From: Metellina segmentata
Taxonomy: Eukaryota > Arthropoda > Arachnida > Araneae > Tetragnathidae
Direction: 5' to 3'
Length of the DNA: 64,000 nucleotides
Assembly: GCA_947359465.1 (NCBI GenBank)
Contig: OX375873.1
Span: 93,579,978 to 93,643,977, forward strand
Shown: positions 25,403 to 37,131 of the stretch, in pieces
How positions within the stretch are numbered: position 1 is the first letter of the stretch
How the letters are laid out: every line of letters starts with the position of its first letter
The notes under the pieces: generated by a model
The model's input: only the letters and a program-made list of their open reading frames with translations
What the model was told of the DNA's origin: nothing
Databases searched by the model: none
Position numbers and translations under genes: made by a program

Positions 25403-26192
25403 CACTTTATGACAAAAAAAATCGACGCTCCAAGAAGGAGTTCTCCAGAAATTGTACCGTGATCGATCAGCTTGGAACGGGGCTGACTGGGGACGTACAG
25501 TCTTTAGTGACGAGTGCCGTTTCCAACTGTATTCTGATGACAATCGCAGACGCGTCCATGACAGAGTGGGGATCATGCCCTTACTTTCGCACTCCACACA
25601 AATGTAATACAGGTGTTATGGTATGGGGTGTCATCTCTTTTGACAGCCGGACCCATTTGGTAGTCATTTCTGGCACATTTACAAAACAGCGGTACGTAGA
25701 CGACATTCTACGACCGGTTATGTTACCGTTCCTTTTGCGACACCTCGGACTTATTTTTCAACAAGATAATGCCCAAATGCACACAGAACGTGAATTGTCC
25801 TCAAGCTTTCCCAATACTTCCTTGGCCAGCTAGGCCTCCTGATCTCTCTCCCATAGAGTACTTTTGGGACGTCATGGAAAGGCGATTGCAGCCATCCCGG
25901 AATGTTGACCATTTAACCCGACAGGGAGACAATTTGGCAAGAAATTCCACAGGACACCATCCACAAACTTTTTCAGTCGAAGCAATGTTGGGTGACCGCT
26001 TGCATCCAGGCCAGTGGTGGACCAACGCCTTATTGGCTTCCTCCCTTTGTACTGGTCACATTCTGAAATAAATCAATGAATTGTTCTGAAATTTTAATCG
26101 TTCGTTTTTCCATGTATGTTCTTCACATCCACCAATTTTAATCGCAATCGAACAACTCCTTTTTGGTGCGTCGATTTTTTTATTATCGAGTG
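25403..26192 (+). mobile_element. internally deleted Tc1-like transposon
   Basis: The left end (CACTTTATGAC, then AAATCGACGCTCC and AAGAAGGAGT) is the inverse of the right end, which on the other strand starts CACTCGATAAT, then AAATCGACGCACC and AAAAAGGAGT. A TA follows the right end (26193-26194); the left flank is TG, so that half of the duplication is mutated. Only about 12 bp after the left terminal repeat the sequence enters the middle of the transposase, so roughly its N-terminal 130-150 codons and the 5' leader are missing. Confidence 0.82.
25455..26070 (+). pseudogene. Tc1-like transposase, N-terminally deleted and frameshifted
   Basis: Three frames carry successive parts. The first is YRDRSAWNGADWGRTVFSDE with CRFQLYSDD (from 25455, first catalytic Asp). 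The second is CNTGVMVWGVISFDSRTHLV, then QRYVDDILRPVMLPFLLRH and LIFQQDNAQMHTE (about 25605-25785, second Asp). The third is LPWPARPPDLSPIEYFWDVM and following (about 25815-26070, catalytic Glu). All three DDE residues survive but at least two frameshifts separate them and the DNA-binding N-terminus has been deleted. It follows the standard order of arthropod Tc1 transposases very closely. Confidence 0.88.
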
Positions 26193-26444
26193 TATATTGA
26201 CTTTTCATAGTTCAAAATTAGTTTTGTTACCCGTTTATTGTAATCAAATATTTTTAGAAATTCCAATTTCAGTTCATATTGCTACATTGCTCTCTCACAA
26301 TAACATTTGTTGGTAACTGTTTATATTTTCGATACAAGCTTCTAATGTTATATTACAACAACTCGACCATTTAAACTTGTAAATATCGCTATAAACACGA
26401 TCATTGCAAAATTAAAGTTTTATCAGATCTTTATATTATATCTG

Positions 26445-26658
26445 AAAGTGGTTTCGACGAGACATATCGTCCATCACGATCGGACCAATTGTGCTAGTGA
26501 CGAGATAACTCGTGATCAAGATAAGGCAATTTTCTGATGATGATCAGATCAAGTCATGCCAATTTTCTTCTAATGACGAGATATCTCGTCCACCAAGATT
26601 TGGACATTATTTTTGTAATGACGAGATATCTCAAGACAATAACTAGGAGGCTTAAAGC
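26445..26658 (+). repeat. palindromic interspersed element, well preserved
   Basis: Starts AGTGGTTTCGACGAGACATATC and contains the perfect palindrome GACGAGATATCTCGTC (26575-26590), plus several one- or two-base variants spaced by 35-60 bp and separated by GATC.GG.CAATTTT-like words. Ends ACAATAACTAGGAGGCTTAAAG. No coding frame. Family not recognised. Confidence 0.75.
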
Positions 26659-26814
26659 ATGAATTGATAATTTCTTCGTATTAACGAAACACTCGAAGTG
26701 GAGCAGCGAATAAAAAATCAGTTGAATTATCAGGAGGGACAGGGAATGTATTACATCAGGGGAAGAGATCTGAAGCAGCAATCAATAAAATCACGGCAAT
26801 CGTCCAAATCTCCT

Positions 26815-27960
26815 TAGCATTCGGCGCCGTCTTTTTTGTTTCGACAAAACTCGGGTTAAAAAAGAAAAAAATTAAACCGTTCCTCGAGAGTTGACGAATC
26901 GCTCCTTGGAAGGCGTCTCCAAGGACTCGACGCGGAGGAAAAAACTCCCAAGACCCAGTCGCAGGTTGTCACTTTAATGAGAAGAAATTGTGTCTCAATA
27001 TGTTACGTTTTCAATGAAGTCACATCTTAGCTGTCAAATTAAAAAAAGAGAGCACGAAAGGCGTTATATATTAAATGGAGCCCAATTGCTCGCCAAATTG
27101 TAATGGACCCCCGAAGAAATAATAAAGCTCAAAAGGAAGCGAGAATCTCCCAAAGAACAAATGAACGAGAGAATAAAAGTGAGGAGGGAGAGATAAAAAA
27201 GTGTAATCGAACTAGAGGATGAAGTCCCCCTTTTAAGAGTTTATTGCCAAACAACAAGACGTTTTTGTCAGATTTGTGCTGTTTCTTATTCCTCTTTTGA
27301 GTTTTTTGTCTGCCTGTTCTCTCTTGCTTTTTAACACGCTGCTCTGCTGTATTTTAATTTCAACACACTTTAATTTTAACGTTTCCAATTTCGCGTTCCC
27401 TGGCGTTTATTATTTCCTCAATATCAATTCAGGCGTCAAAGTTCACAAGCTGCTCCGTTGCAATTCGCTCGCTGGTATTCATCTTATTCCTTTCTCTCCA
27501 CTTGGCGACAACTTTTTTTTTCTCCCCTCGACGTCATTGCTCTTTTATTTTTTCCCCGATTCCTTCCCTCATATACTTTCACTTTTCTTTTCTCTCTCGC
27601 CATCGTCGTGTCCTGAAAAAGATTCTTAAAGAAGCTCCGGCTAATCTTTTAAAACTCTCGCTGCTAGGAATCAATGTGAGACGGCCGAAAGAATGGGGAA
27701 AAAATTTCTTCCTTTTCCACCAAGTTCTTTTTCAAGCTGTTTTCACCGCATCGTGGAAAGTTAGGTTCGACGTGAATAGGCACGCGATTCTAAAGTCACA
27801 ATTTCTTCAAGGACCGCTGCACCTCAAAGCCCACTTCGTACGACGGATCCAGCTATGGGCGGTGTTCAAAAGCAGCCCCTAGGGGCTCGGAGATGCGTGC
27901 TGCGCCCCGTCAGCTGTAGCCAAATTATAGTGCACGAAAAAGTAACTACAATCGCACTTT
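26815..27960. other. GC-richer, repeat-free island within the ZP-gene intron
   Basis: About 1.1 kb without SINE, TIR or microsatellite sequence, with pyrimidine-rich runs (27500-27600) and frames up to 126 codons that are low-complexity and lack domains. Words such as CTTTAATGAG and CAATTG are present. Candidate intronic regulatory region; inference only. Confidence 0.35.
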
Positions 27961-28599
27961 AAAATAACATCGATTCCATTCTTTCGTTGAAATGCCGGAT
28001 GATCAATTGAATGGGCTCTTAAAAGTGATATCGGTATATCCTGAGAACTATTTTTGGGCTTTCTTATTAAAGCAGAGTAAAGTTCAACTGGTTTATAATG
28101 ATATTATTCGATGGAAATTGGCATTCAGAATTGAAGGTGATTTCATCTTACTAATTCAGATATTTTGGTTGATTATTTTGAGTAAATACAATTTGAATGT
28201 GTGTATTAAAGTAAAACAAATGGACGTGGGCAAGATCGAGGTACATATTCTCGGATAAAACTTTTTTATCCTACGTCCATCTTCGGCCAATTGCCCATCA
28301 ACCGACGAGTAGCCCGTTCCGAATTGAAAAAAGATGGTTTAATAACAAAATCAACAGTATTAGAATATATAGTACTATTCACGAAGATTTCAGCAGAAGA
28401 AGTCCTTGAGAGGTGGTCTTCAATCACAAATGGGACAGATAGCTGATCTCGCTATTCCAATGCAATTTAAGTGTCTCTGTAGATAGTCATGTACTGTAAG
28501 AAGTCGGGAACAAGCGACTCTTACAGCTCAGGGTAAGGAACCAGGGAAATAAGCTTTATTCCTCAATAAAACTCTGGTATAATATGAGGACACACAGTG

Positions 28600-29862
28600 T
28601 CAAGCGACATGAAGCATGAGGTACTTAATAGCTTCTTTCCTAACTGAATTCAGTTAATGGTCATAAAATTCAAATAAACTTTTTTTCCACTTTGCTGTTT
28701 CAAACATCCATGAATTCAGTTATCTTATCTGCAACAACTCAATAGTGTGTTTTTAGTTTGTAGAAGCAAATTGTGACATGGCGATCCACAAATCTATCCA
28801 AATTTGTTACTTCTTTATAAGACCGAAAGTGATGGTCAGCCAGGCCGTGTACCATTGATCGAAACAAGTGATAGTAAGAGAAAGCAACGTCTTGAGACTA
28901 CGGCGGGTGGAATAGGTCTTCCCATTTCAACGTTTCCACGTATGTCTTGACCACTTTCGCAACATGAGGTCGAGCATTGTCATGCTGCAGAATCACTTTA
29001 TCGTGTCTTTCGTTGTATTGCGGTCGTTTGTCTTTCAATGCTCGGCTCAAACGCAGTAATTGCGTTCGATAACGATCGCTTGTGATTGCTTCAGTCAGTT
29101 TCAACAGCTCATAATACACTATGCCGAGCAGGTCCCATCAAATACTGAGTATGACCGTCAACGTGGAAGCATGGCCGGGATATCCCCATGATTTTATGCG
29201 CTTGGGGTTATCGTAATGAACCCATTATTAGTCCCCTGTCACAATGCGATGCAGAAATCCCTTCCGTCTTTGCTTTTCAAGCAGCTGTTCACAAGCAAAC
29301 AAACACCGTTCAACATCTCTCGGATTCAACTCGTACGGCACCCAATTTCCTTGCATCTGAATCATTTCCATGTCTTTGAGGCATTTTGAAATTGCTTGTT
29401 GAGTCACTCCTAATGATCGGGCCAACTCTTTTTGGCTTTGATACGAGTCTTCATTAAATAATGCCTCCAATTCAGCCATCTTCGTAAACCTTCTCTCTTC
29501 CACCGCTATGCCGATCTTCGACGTGAAAATCACCGTTCTTCAAGCGTTGAAACCACTTGCGAAACGTTTTTTTACTAATAGTGACCTTACCATAAGTATT
29601 TGAGAGCATTCTATGAGCCTCAGACAATGATTTCTTCAGATTGAAATTTAAACCTCCGCAAATGACGAGAATTTGGCTCGTAAACTGACATTTTCAATCG
29701 AGAATAACTTTATGATGCGGACACAAACTGACTATGTTTCTATGGGGTTATGTTGCCAGATGCCTAAGTCATTGCATAACGTCTATGATCTATTTATTTC
29801 GACCACTACTTACCGCTAAAGCCATCTATAGGAAAACGGAAGAAGCAAAGTTGTACACCTTT
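28600..29862 (-). mobile_element. mariner remnant, minus strand
   Basis: The right side (read on the minus strand) begins AAAGGTGTACAACTTTGCTT followed by the CTATAGATGGC-like leader common in mariners, then a transposase-derived region. I could not find the matching terminal repeat on the left, so the 3' end (about 28600) is approximate and probably truncated or eroded. Confidence 0.75.
28700..29690 (-). pseudogene. mariner transposase (SETMAR-type), broken
   Basis: The minus strand carries MSVYEPNSRHLRR, EAHRMLSNTYGKVTISKKTF with RKWFQRLKNGDFHVEDRHSG, then after a frameshift near 29470 the segment YQSQKELARSLGVTQQAIS and GNWVPYELNPRDVERC. The first catalytic block ends GD followed by two TAA codons (29225-29230 region), replacing the residues after Asp. 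WVHYDNPKRIKSWGYPGHAS follows in the same frame, then a short in-frame deletion, then YYELLKLTEAITSDRYRTQL and VILQHDNARPHVAKVV with the second Asp. After HPP the third block is unrecognisable apart from scattered matches. The order matches the mariner family that gave rise to primate SETMAR. Inactive. Confidence 0.87.
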
Positions 29863-32800
29863 TAAATATGACTCAATTGTTTGTACCACTTACGCATACC
29901 CATTGTTACCACTACTTGTATCCAAAATATTCAAATCGTTTCTTTTAAGTGCAATAAAAATTTGATTCAATCACACAAATTACATATATCAAGAGTTTAC
30001 GTTCCATACGAACTAATATGTATTGAAAGATTTAATTCATAATAAAACTTAGCGAAAGTTTCTGCTCCTTTTCCACTATGTTTATTTGTAATAATTTCTT
30101 CACGAATATGAAAAGATAAATTCGAAGAATTTTTAATAGTCTCAGAGTATACCATATAAGGGGGCCGAAAAAGTAGAGAATAAATAATTTCATACCTTCA
30201 TATCAGGATATAATAACACTAATAATATACATATTCTCATATAAGGTATATGTTCACTATAAGTCAAACATATCTCCTTATCATTTTAAAAGCCAATTTC
30301 CAATTCGTACATTAAAAATAAGTATATTTTAGTATTTTTATTGGTTTCTTTTAAAATTTTTTGTCGATCCAAGGAACATTTGATGGCTGTACCAAATAAG
30401 CCACGCAAAAACTTTCATCATAGCTCTAGGATAGGATGTTTCAGATGTATTATATGAAGATTGATGACAAAGGTTTTCAGCTTCTTTATGCCTTTTCTTA
30501 TTAACTTCTAATCACGCATTTTCCATATCGGGTTTTGCTTTTTCTTACATTTTTCAAATCAGGTTCGTTTCTCCGTTTCAAAGATATATATTATGTAATG
30601 GAGTCTGAGTTTCGGGTGTTTGGGGCATTTCTCTGGAGTTTTTTACTGTAATATTCGGAAAATGCATTTTTCACCATGTGGAAATCATTACGTTCCACTA
30701 TCTATCATTCGAGATAATTATTTTTCCATCTCGAATTTTCCATCCATTTTCAGGTTCTATATATTTTTTATAAAAAGTGCAAATTGGCTCTATTTTTTAT
30801 ATCAAACTAAAAAGATTTATGTTATATGCATACCTTAGACGCACTTTTTAGAATATTTTTTAACAGCTATGGGAAACCATTTAAAAAAGTATTGATTTGC
30901 GAAAATAAGTTGCATTTTTGCATAAAAATACTTTTAAATACGAATTATAGTTGATTCAGTGTAATATTATTATGTAGAATTTGTTTTAGCTTGAAACACT
31001 CTTTAGTAAATCGATGGAAGTATCTTGTAGTTGTTTTGAAGAACATTTCTCAATCCAATTGTTTTGCCTGGATACAAAGATTCACTGGTACAAAAAAAAT
31101 TTTGTTTCTAATTTTTCATGTCAAAAATTTAAATGTTTACACAAAACTGAAAAGTTCTTACATTAATTTAAATATAGCAATTTAATTGTTCTACAAAACG
31201 ATGAGTAATGAATATCGGTTACATATTTTCCATGTCAAAAATGTTAAGTTATTCTCGAAAACGTAAATAATATATATTGAATGTAAGTTTTTCGGAATTA
31301 GCAATCTCAACTAATTGAATTTAATTGTAGCATACACAAGACGTAATCAAACAATTTCTTGTTTAAATTATAATTCAAACAATACAATATATTGGCATAG
31401 ACTATGCATTCCAATAATAAAATTTTATTTAACGACATAGAATTTGTTTAACGCGATGCTATTTACATTATGCATTTTTATTTCGTTTTTATTGAAGGTT
31501 GTGTATTTTGCTACAAAAAAAAGAACACCAGAGAAATTAATTTTTTTTAATATTTGCTTTTGCTTTTGAATCTGTCAACTTAGGGGTTTGCCAAAATAAA
31601 ACATCATTTATCACACAGTATAATACTCACCATTTCATTAATGTAGATTTAATTTTTTTTAAGAACTTGCATGCATTTGAGAGTTACATAACAAGTAAAA
31701 GAGACTGTGAGAAGAATGAAAAACTATATCCTCATTTGTTGAATAGCCAAGATTTCTACATAATAAGATTCAAAATGCTTTGGAAAACATAGTCTTATAG
31801 AAATAAAACTGAATTTTCTGCATCAGAAAAATATGTTTAACTTACACAGAGTTTCCAGACGTCACAAAGATTTTGAATAAATATACAAGCAGACCCGTGT
31901 ATAGCCTCTGTGATAAACTTTCTTAATTGCTTGTTCCTATTGATGGTAAAATTCTGTTACTCACTTTTCATGTTATTTCAGTCCATTTATAGTGAATATT
32001 AAATCCATATTCACATTAATGATTTCGTACCTCTAACTGACATACAGGTATCCAAAAAGATATATCAGGCAATTCGTTTTCTTTTAATGATGTAATTCTT
32101 ATTTCCAATAAAATCCATGGCAAAAAGCACACCTCAATCGTGTTACCACATTCAGAATGTGAGTGTTTATTTTGATATCGTACCATTTGCTTGCTCAAAG
32201 ATAACATGGCATTTTTTATGTAAAATCCATTTTCATTCATATTTTATTTTCTGTGCTTATTTACATGCTCTTAATTCCCATTGCTTTCCATAGTCAGATT
32301 GCTGAAGAATTTCATTAGACGAGCTTTTCCGAGTAGTTTTAGCAATGTCATTGAGTTGCATAAGAGAAATCCGGCATATTTAAAATTTGGTACTAAATCT
32401 AATTGCAGATGTTTTTGTATTAATTTTATTCATTGTTTCCATTCAACAATAAGTAAATAACATCGATTACTGTGCTACATCCGTTATAATTTTCATCAGC
32501 TTGGAAGAAACAACTGTCCGAAAGCATTCCTCAAATACGACACATTTAGAAGTTTTAATGTACATGAGGGTCAAAGTAATCAGGTTATGAATAAAAAATT
32601 GATTCGTCGTGTTGCTGAAAACAACTCGGGTCTGATGTTGTATTAAGGAATGGATAAAGCATAAATAGGAAGTTTGAACGAGTGTTGATTTTATACATAA
32701 AACATTTTTTTATTGTTTCTAAACATTAATTTTAGCGTTTCTTGATTACTTTCCAATGATTATTCTGTGACACAATTCTCACTCCACGTAATCCAAAGTT

Positions 32801-33082
32801 ACACTTGCCAAAACTCACCGAGCACCATAATAGTTCGACATAATGCGAATCACCCACTCCCTCTGATCAATGCCGATCTGATCTTTTGTCTACATGACGC
32901 TATATTTATCTTAAAAATGTTTTTTTTTTTAGTTCTGATATCACAAGACATAACAGTTGCAACGCTGCATTTTTTTTATGCATGTCCCCTAGTACTGTTC
33001 TGATTTTAAAAAGGTATTCGCGTAAAAAAATAATCTTTCAAAATCATGCAAGAACGCCTGAGGCAATTGGAATGTTATTTAA

Positions 33083-33197
33083 TCTATATAAATAAGAATG
33101 GAGTGTTTGTTTGTACATTCAATATTTTCGACCCATTTCAAGTTTTCTATCCGTTTTGGACCCTTCTGATGCCGAATCCGCCTTTTTCTCGTTTGGT

Positions 33198-33228
<31 letters not shown>

Positions 33229-34660
33229 CGTCTGTCTGTCTGTCTGTCTGTCTGTATGTTGTGCCCTATACACGTCCACGCGGTTTAAGATATTTTCATG
33301 GAAATTTGCATACAGTGAGTACTTATCTTGATTTAGTGAGTGGAATTGGTTGCGAAAGTCTGTCTGTCCGTCTTTCTATTCTATGCTCGATTTTGTGTTT
33401 GTGTGTTTGTGTAGGTATCACTTGAATTGTATTCCAGATATTTGATTGCAGTGTATTTTATTTTATACATTATCTATTAATTTAGTGAATGCAATATTAA
33501 ACATTTCTTTATTGTTATATTTAGATGTGTTTCATGCTAAAACACCTGAGTAAGTATACTTAAATCAGCCACAATTTGATAGTTTTCGAAAAATTGGAAT
33601 GTAGTTTGAGTATTACAATTACTTTCATTTGCTTTACCAGTAATGCTGAAAACCAATTATTTTTCAAAAAAATATTTTTTTATGGTGAAATTTCAGGTAT
33701 GATGCTTCATTTATTTCGAGTCTTATTTTTATTATTTGCGCAATGAAAACGATTTCCGAATATTTGGGACAGACGATATTTTTCAACGAAACGAGAATGA
33801 ACAAGATCGCGCGAGCAGTGATATTTTTTCTGGTTCTTTCGCTCTGAATTAATTTCACATTTCTAAATTTGTTCACTTTTAGTTGTAAGTTGTGGCAACT
33901 GTGCGAGATCAAGAGATAAAATTGAATCACAAATTAATATATTTAGAACAATTTTTTGCGACATCTTTTATTTTGTTTTATTTCGCTGTTTCCTGTTTTA
34001 AATATATATTATTTTAATAAATGTGTTTTCCTTCTTATCACACGCAACAGCACCACAAAGTATTAGACTTAAAAATGTTAGGTAAGTCAGTATAAATTTT
34101 CAGTAAATTTTAAGTGTAATTATGCCATTATTGAAATAATAATGCTGTTATTTAAAGAATAATAATGTTTAAAAATCCGAATTAAAACATTTTCCAACAT
34201 TAAAAAATTCGTTGTAATAATGACAGGAGAAGATTGCAAAATTTCACAATGTCGCATACCGGAGGCAAGAGTGCTACAAGTAAAAAAAATATTGTTTTGT
34301 TGACTATGAGTAAATTAAATCGTAATTTTAATTAATTGAGTTGAACATGAAAAGAACTTAAGAAAAGGAATTCCAAATCTCCCTCAAAATCGTCTTTTAT
34401 AGTAGTAACCTTAGTATAACCTTTCGTCATTTTGTAGCTTTGTCATACAGCAATTGTGCGATGTATGTGAAATGTATTACATGAATGGATATGCATGTGT
34501 AGGATTTGTGTCCAAAGTAAGTTGTAGAAAATATAAAGATGGCGAAAGGTGTTAAAATAAATTTTTACTATACAAAAAACGAAGTCATTATATATTTTGA
34601 TTATCTCTTCAATCTAGAGTAAACCAATTCAAACCGAGTAAGGTCGGGTATTTTGCTAGT
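33083..34660 (+). mobile_element. Helitron-like non-autonomous element
   Basis: The left end is TCTATATAAATAAGAATGG preceded by A. The right end is GGTCGGGTATTTTGCTAG followed by T, with a short ACCGA...TCGGGT hairpin just inside. TC...CTAG ends inserted between A and T, without terminal inverted repeats and with a subterminal hairpin, are the Helitron signature. No Rep/helicase coding region is present in its 1578 bp, so it would depend on another element. It contains a (TCTG)n tract at 33197-33254. Confidence 0.55.
33197..33254. repeat. (TCTG)n microsatellite
   Basis: About 14 tetranucleotide units with two TCCG variants in the middle, inside the Helitron-like element. The motif recurs briefly at 33358-33375. 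Confidence 0.97.
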
Positions 34661-35574
34661 ACACAGAATAAAATCTAATGAGAGAGCAGATAGCGGTCAT
34701 AAAATAGTTAACAATTTTTAATAACTGATATCATTAGAATATGTTTTATTGCTTAACGCGTTATTCGATTACAAGAAATGTAAAACTTGTTAACTAAGAC
34801 AATGCCATGGCTTTTAATTAAAATAGTTGCGCATAAATGGAAAACGGCATTTGAATGCCGGAAATATTACATTTAAGTTTAGATGCCTGTGTTTTTCTGA
34901 TTCCATGTAGAATTTCTGCAATTCCCTGATTCCATCTAGATCGAATTTCTGCAATTACCGCTGAGACATGGAATTGTTCGTTTCAATTATTAAGACTATT
35001 CGTACGAAACTGAACAAGAAAGCCTGTGGCGTTTCTAAACGCAGATGTTTATATGGCCCATTAAGCATTCTCTGCTTGCTAAATATGACTTCTGAAGTGG
35101 TTATGTCTCAGAAGCGTTTCTGTCGTTCTTTTGATGTCTCGCCTCTCGTAGAGGCTGACGTTGGGATTGGCATGTAGCCATGGATGTTTCCTCTTTACTA
35201 AAACTTTTGGCCATTTCTTGCTTTTCCAAATTCAAATTTTACGGTCCACTCCTCTTGTATGCGAGATTCTTCCGGAAGAAGGGATTTGTTTTCCTGTTTT
35301 GAACTTGTCAGGAAAGCTTGACATATTATTCACTAGCTTCATTTTTTTAGTTTTTAAATGCTTATGTGTTGATCATCATTGATGTATTAAACTGCATCCA
35401 CAACTATGTGTCACAAAAAATGAAACGAATTATTTGCCTGTAAAAGGACAACACCTGGGTCTGTATATTATTGCTATGCATTTAAACAGCAGTGTGTTAG
35501 TTTAGGTTTATGTGCATCTTTATATAGTAAAGAAGTGGGTAAGTAGGTAGTTTTACATAGCACTGGAGCCAACA

Positions 35575-35768
35575 CCGCAAGGTATCTCATAATTAGCAAA
35601 ACTGACTAGATCTCTTGATAGACGAGGTATCACGAAATTAAAATAAGTTTGGCCAGATCTTTAAATCGTCCTCATAAAATAGCGGGAGTACCTTGATGAC
35701 CAAATCGTTATTAGGAATATTGGTTAGATCTTGATAGACGAGATATCTCGTCAAAGCCACTTCAAGGG
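35575..35768 (-). repeat. palindromic interspersed element, inverted copy
   Basis: Inverse orientation: AAGTGGCTTTGACGAGATATC on the minus strand at the high-coordinate end, with the perfect palindrome at 35737-35752. Degenerate units follow, including TTAGCAAAACTGACTAGATC. Confidence 0.72.
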
Positions 35769-36889
35769 TTATTAAATCATGATATGAATTAGTTAAATGC
35801 TTGTTAATTAATATGTTAAAATATTATAGCTCAATAGCAGTTGGCACAGTAATTTTTTTATTTGACATTAAGCGAAATTATTATATTTTCAAACTGTTTA
35901 CTACCCAGGTTTAGATTTAGATATTTCTTTTTATGAGACATTTCATCTACACTTTTATCCAGATTTCTTTTTAATAACACTCTACTTAAAGTTTTGGTGT
36001 GAAAAAGTGCTTAGTGTCAGAAAACTGTATTATCTTTGGTCAAGAGAAAAAAATATATAGAAAAGAAAATTATTCATTTCTTGTAATGTTACAAAAGCTG
36101 ACAAATACAGAATGAATTAATTATATCACACTAAATCAAACACATAGTAAGATTACGATTTCTAATCATGCGTTCATGCACAGAGCATTACATGATTAAA
36201 AAAATTATAAACCATTGTTGTTTACTTATATTTTGTATATTACTTATATAAACTACTTATATGTATTACTTATATCTATTATATTACTTACATAAACTAT
36301 TGGAATTCTGTTATGATTGCATGTAGAAATATAAAATATAGAAGATTAATATTTAAATTATTAAACATTAGATTCTAGTTGAAATGGAACATCAGGTGTG
36401 AATCAGTGTTTTATAGGTTATTATACTATTATAACAATTTCAAATATTCAAAATGTTTCTTATAATTATTGGTTTGAAATAACTAAATGACCTGACGAGT
36501 AGATTTTTCTGTAAAACGTTTTATGCCGATTTTCTGGCACAATACTTTCTTTAACAAAAAAAATTGAAAGCATCATTCATAAAAAGTTATAAGTTTTGAT
36601 ACAAAATGTTTCTTTCCTTTCTCACCAAAGAGCATAACTAACATGCAGAGATGTGTTTTTTAAATGCTTAGCACTTTTTTATCATCACAATTAAAAATAT
36701 AGTTTTTAATATTTCGCAAGACATGTTTTGATGTTTCTGTCAAATAAAAGCAAAGAAAACAATTTCTCGAATGTTAAAGTTTGTCTTTGATAAATTAATT
36801 AATTTCAAGTTGTTTGACGGAACAATTTTTTTCCTCTATCCAGCTTTCCATCTATGAATTAATTAATTAAATGAATTATTTTGTTGCAG

Positions 36890-37131
36890 ACGCAAAAGGA
36901 AATGGTTTGTTTCACAAATTTGGATCCACTGCGGGAAATTCTGAGTCCACTTTCTGTTTCGATCCAACGATGTTTGCGCTGATTGGCGGCGGATTTTTCC
37001 TTGCAGAAGTGTGTGGATTTTCCGCTTGTCTCATCGCTGCCTGCAGGTGGAGGAGCAATAACTCCAAGGCAATTGTGAAGAAGAAGCGCCATCTATCGAT
37101 ACATTATGAAAACAGCACAGAAGGATCATAA
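36890..37131 (+). CDS. ZP-domain membrane protein, terminal exon (transmembrane segment, tail, stop)
   Basis: This is the last coding exon. It begins after acceptor TTATTTTGTTGCAG, completes the split Asp codon and runs 79 further codons to TAA at 37129-37131. It encodes a Gly/Ser-containing linker, then a hydrophobic stretch of about 24 residues (MFALIGGGFFLAEVCGFSAC continuing LIAA), followed by CRWRSNN and a basic VKKKRH cluster. This positive-inside pattern fits a type I membrane protein with a short cytoplasmic tail of about 30 residues. It lies about 12.7 kb downstream of the previous exon across a transposon-filled intron. Taken alone it could be mistaken for a small membrane protein; exact phase continuity and the standard ZP architecture (ZP, furin site, linker, TM, tail) argue for the joined gene. 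It is locally richer in GC than its AT-rich flanks. Confidence 0.75.

Larger units (their letters stand above)
24164..36889 (+). other. long final intron of the ZP gene (phase 1)
   Basis: GT (24164) to AG (36889), about 12.7 kb. It holds palindromic-repeat copies, a deleted Tc1, a GC-richer island, a mariner remnant and a Helitron-like element, described separately. Stretches 24345-25400, 27960-28600, 29865-33080, 34661-35570 and 35770-36860 show only AT-rich sequence with no supported feature. Confidence 0.65.

Noticed and set aside
27276..27882. 117- and 126-codon frames in the intronic GC island
   Set aside because: Low-complexity Phe/Leu/Ser-rich translations of pyrimidine runs, without splice sites, domain or codon pattern.
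33046..33425. Ser/Val/Cys/Leu repeat frames
   Set aside because: Translation of the (TCTG)n tract inside the Helitron-like element.
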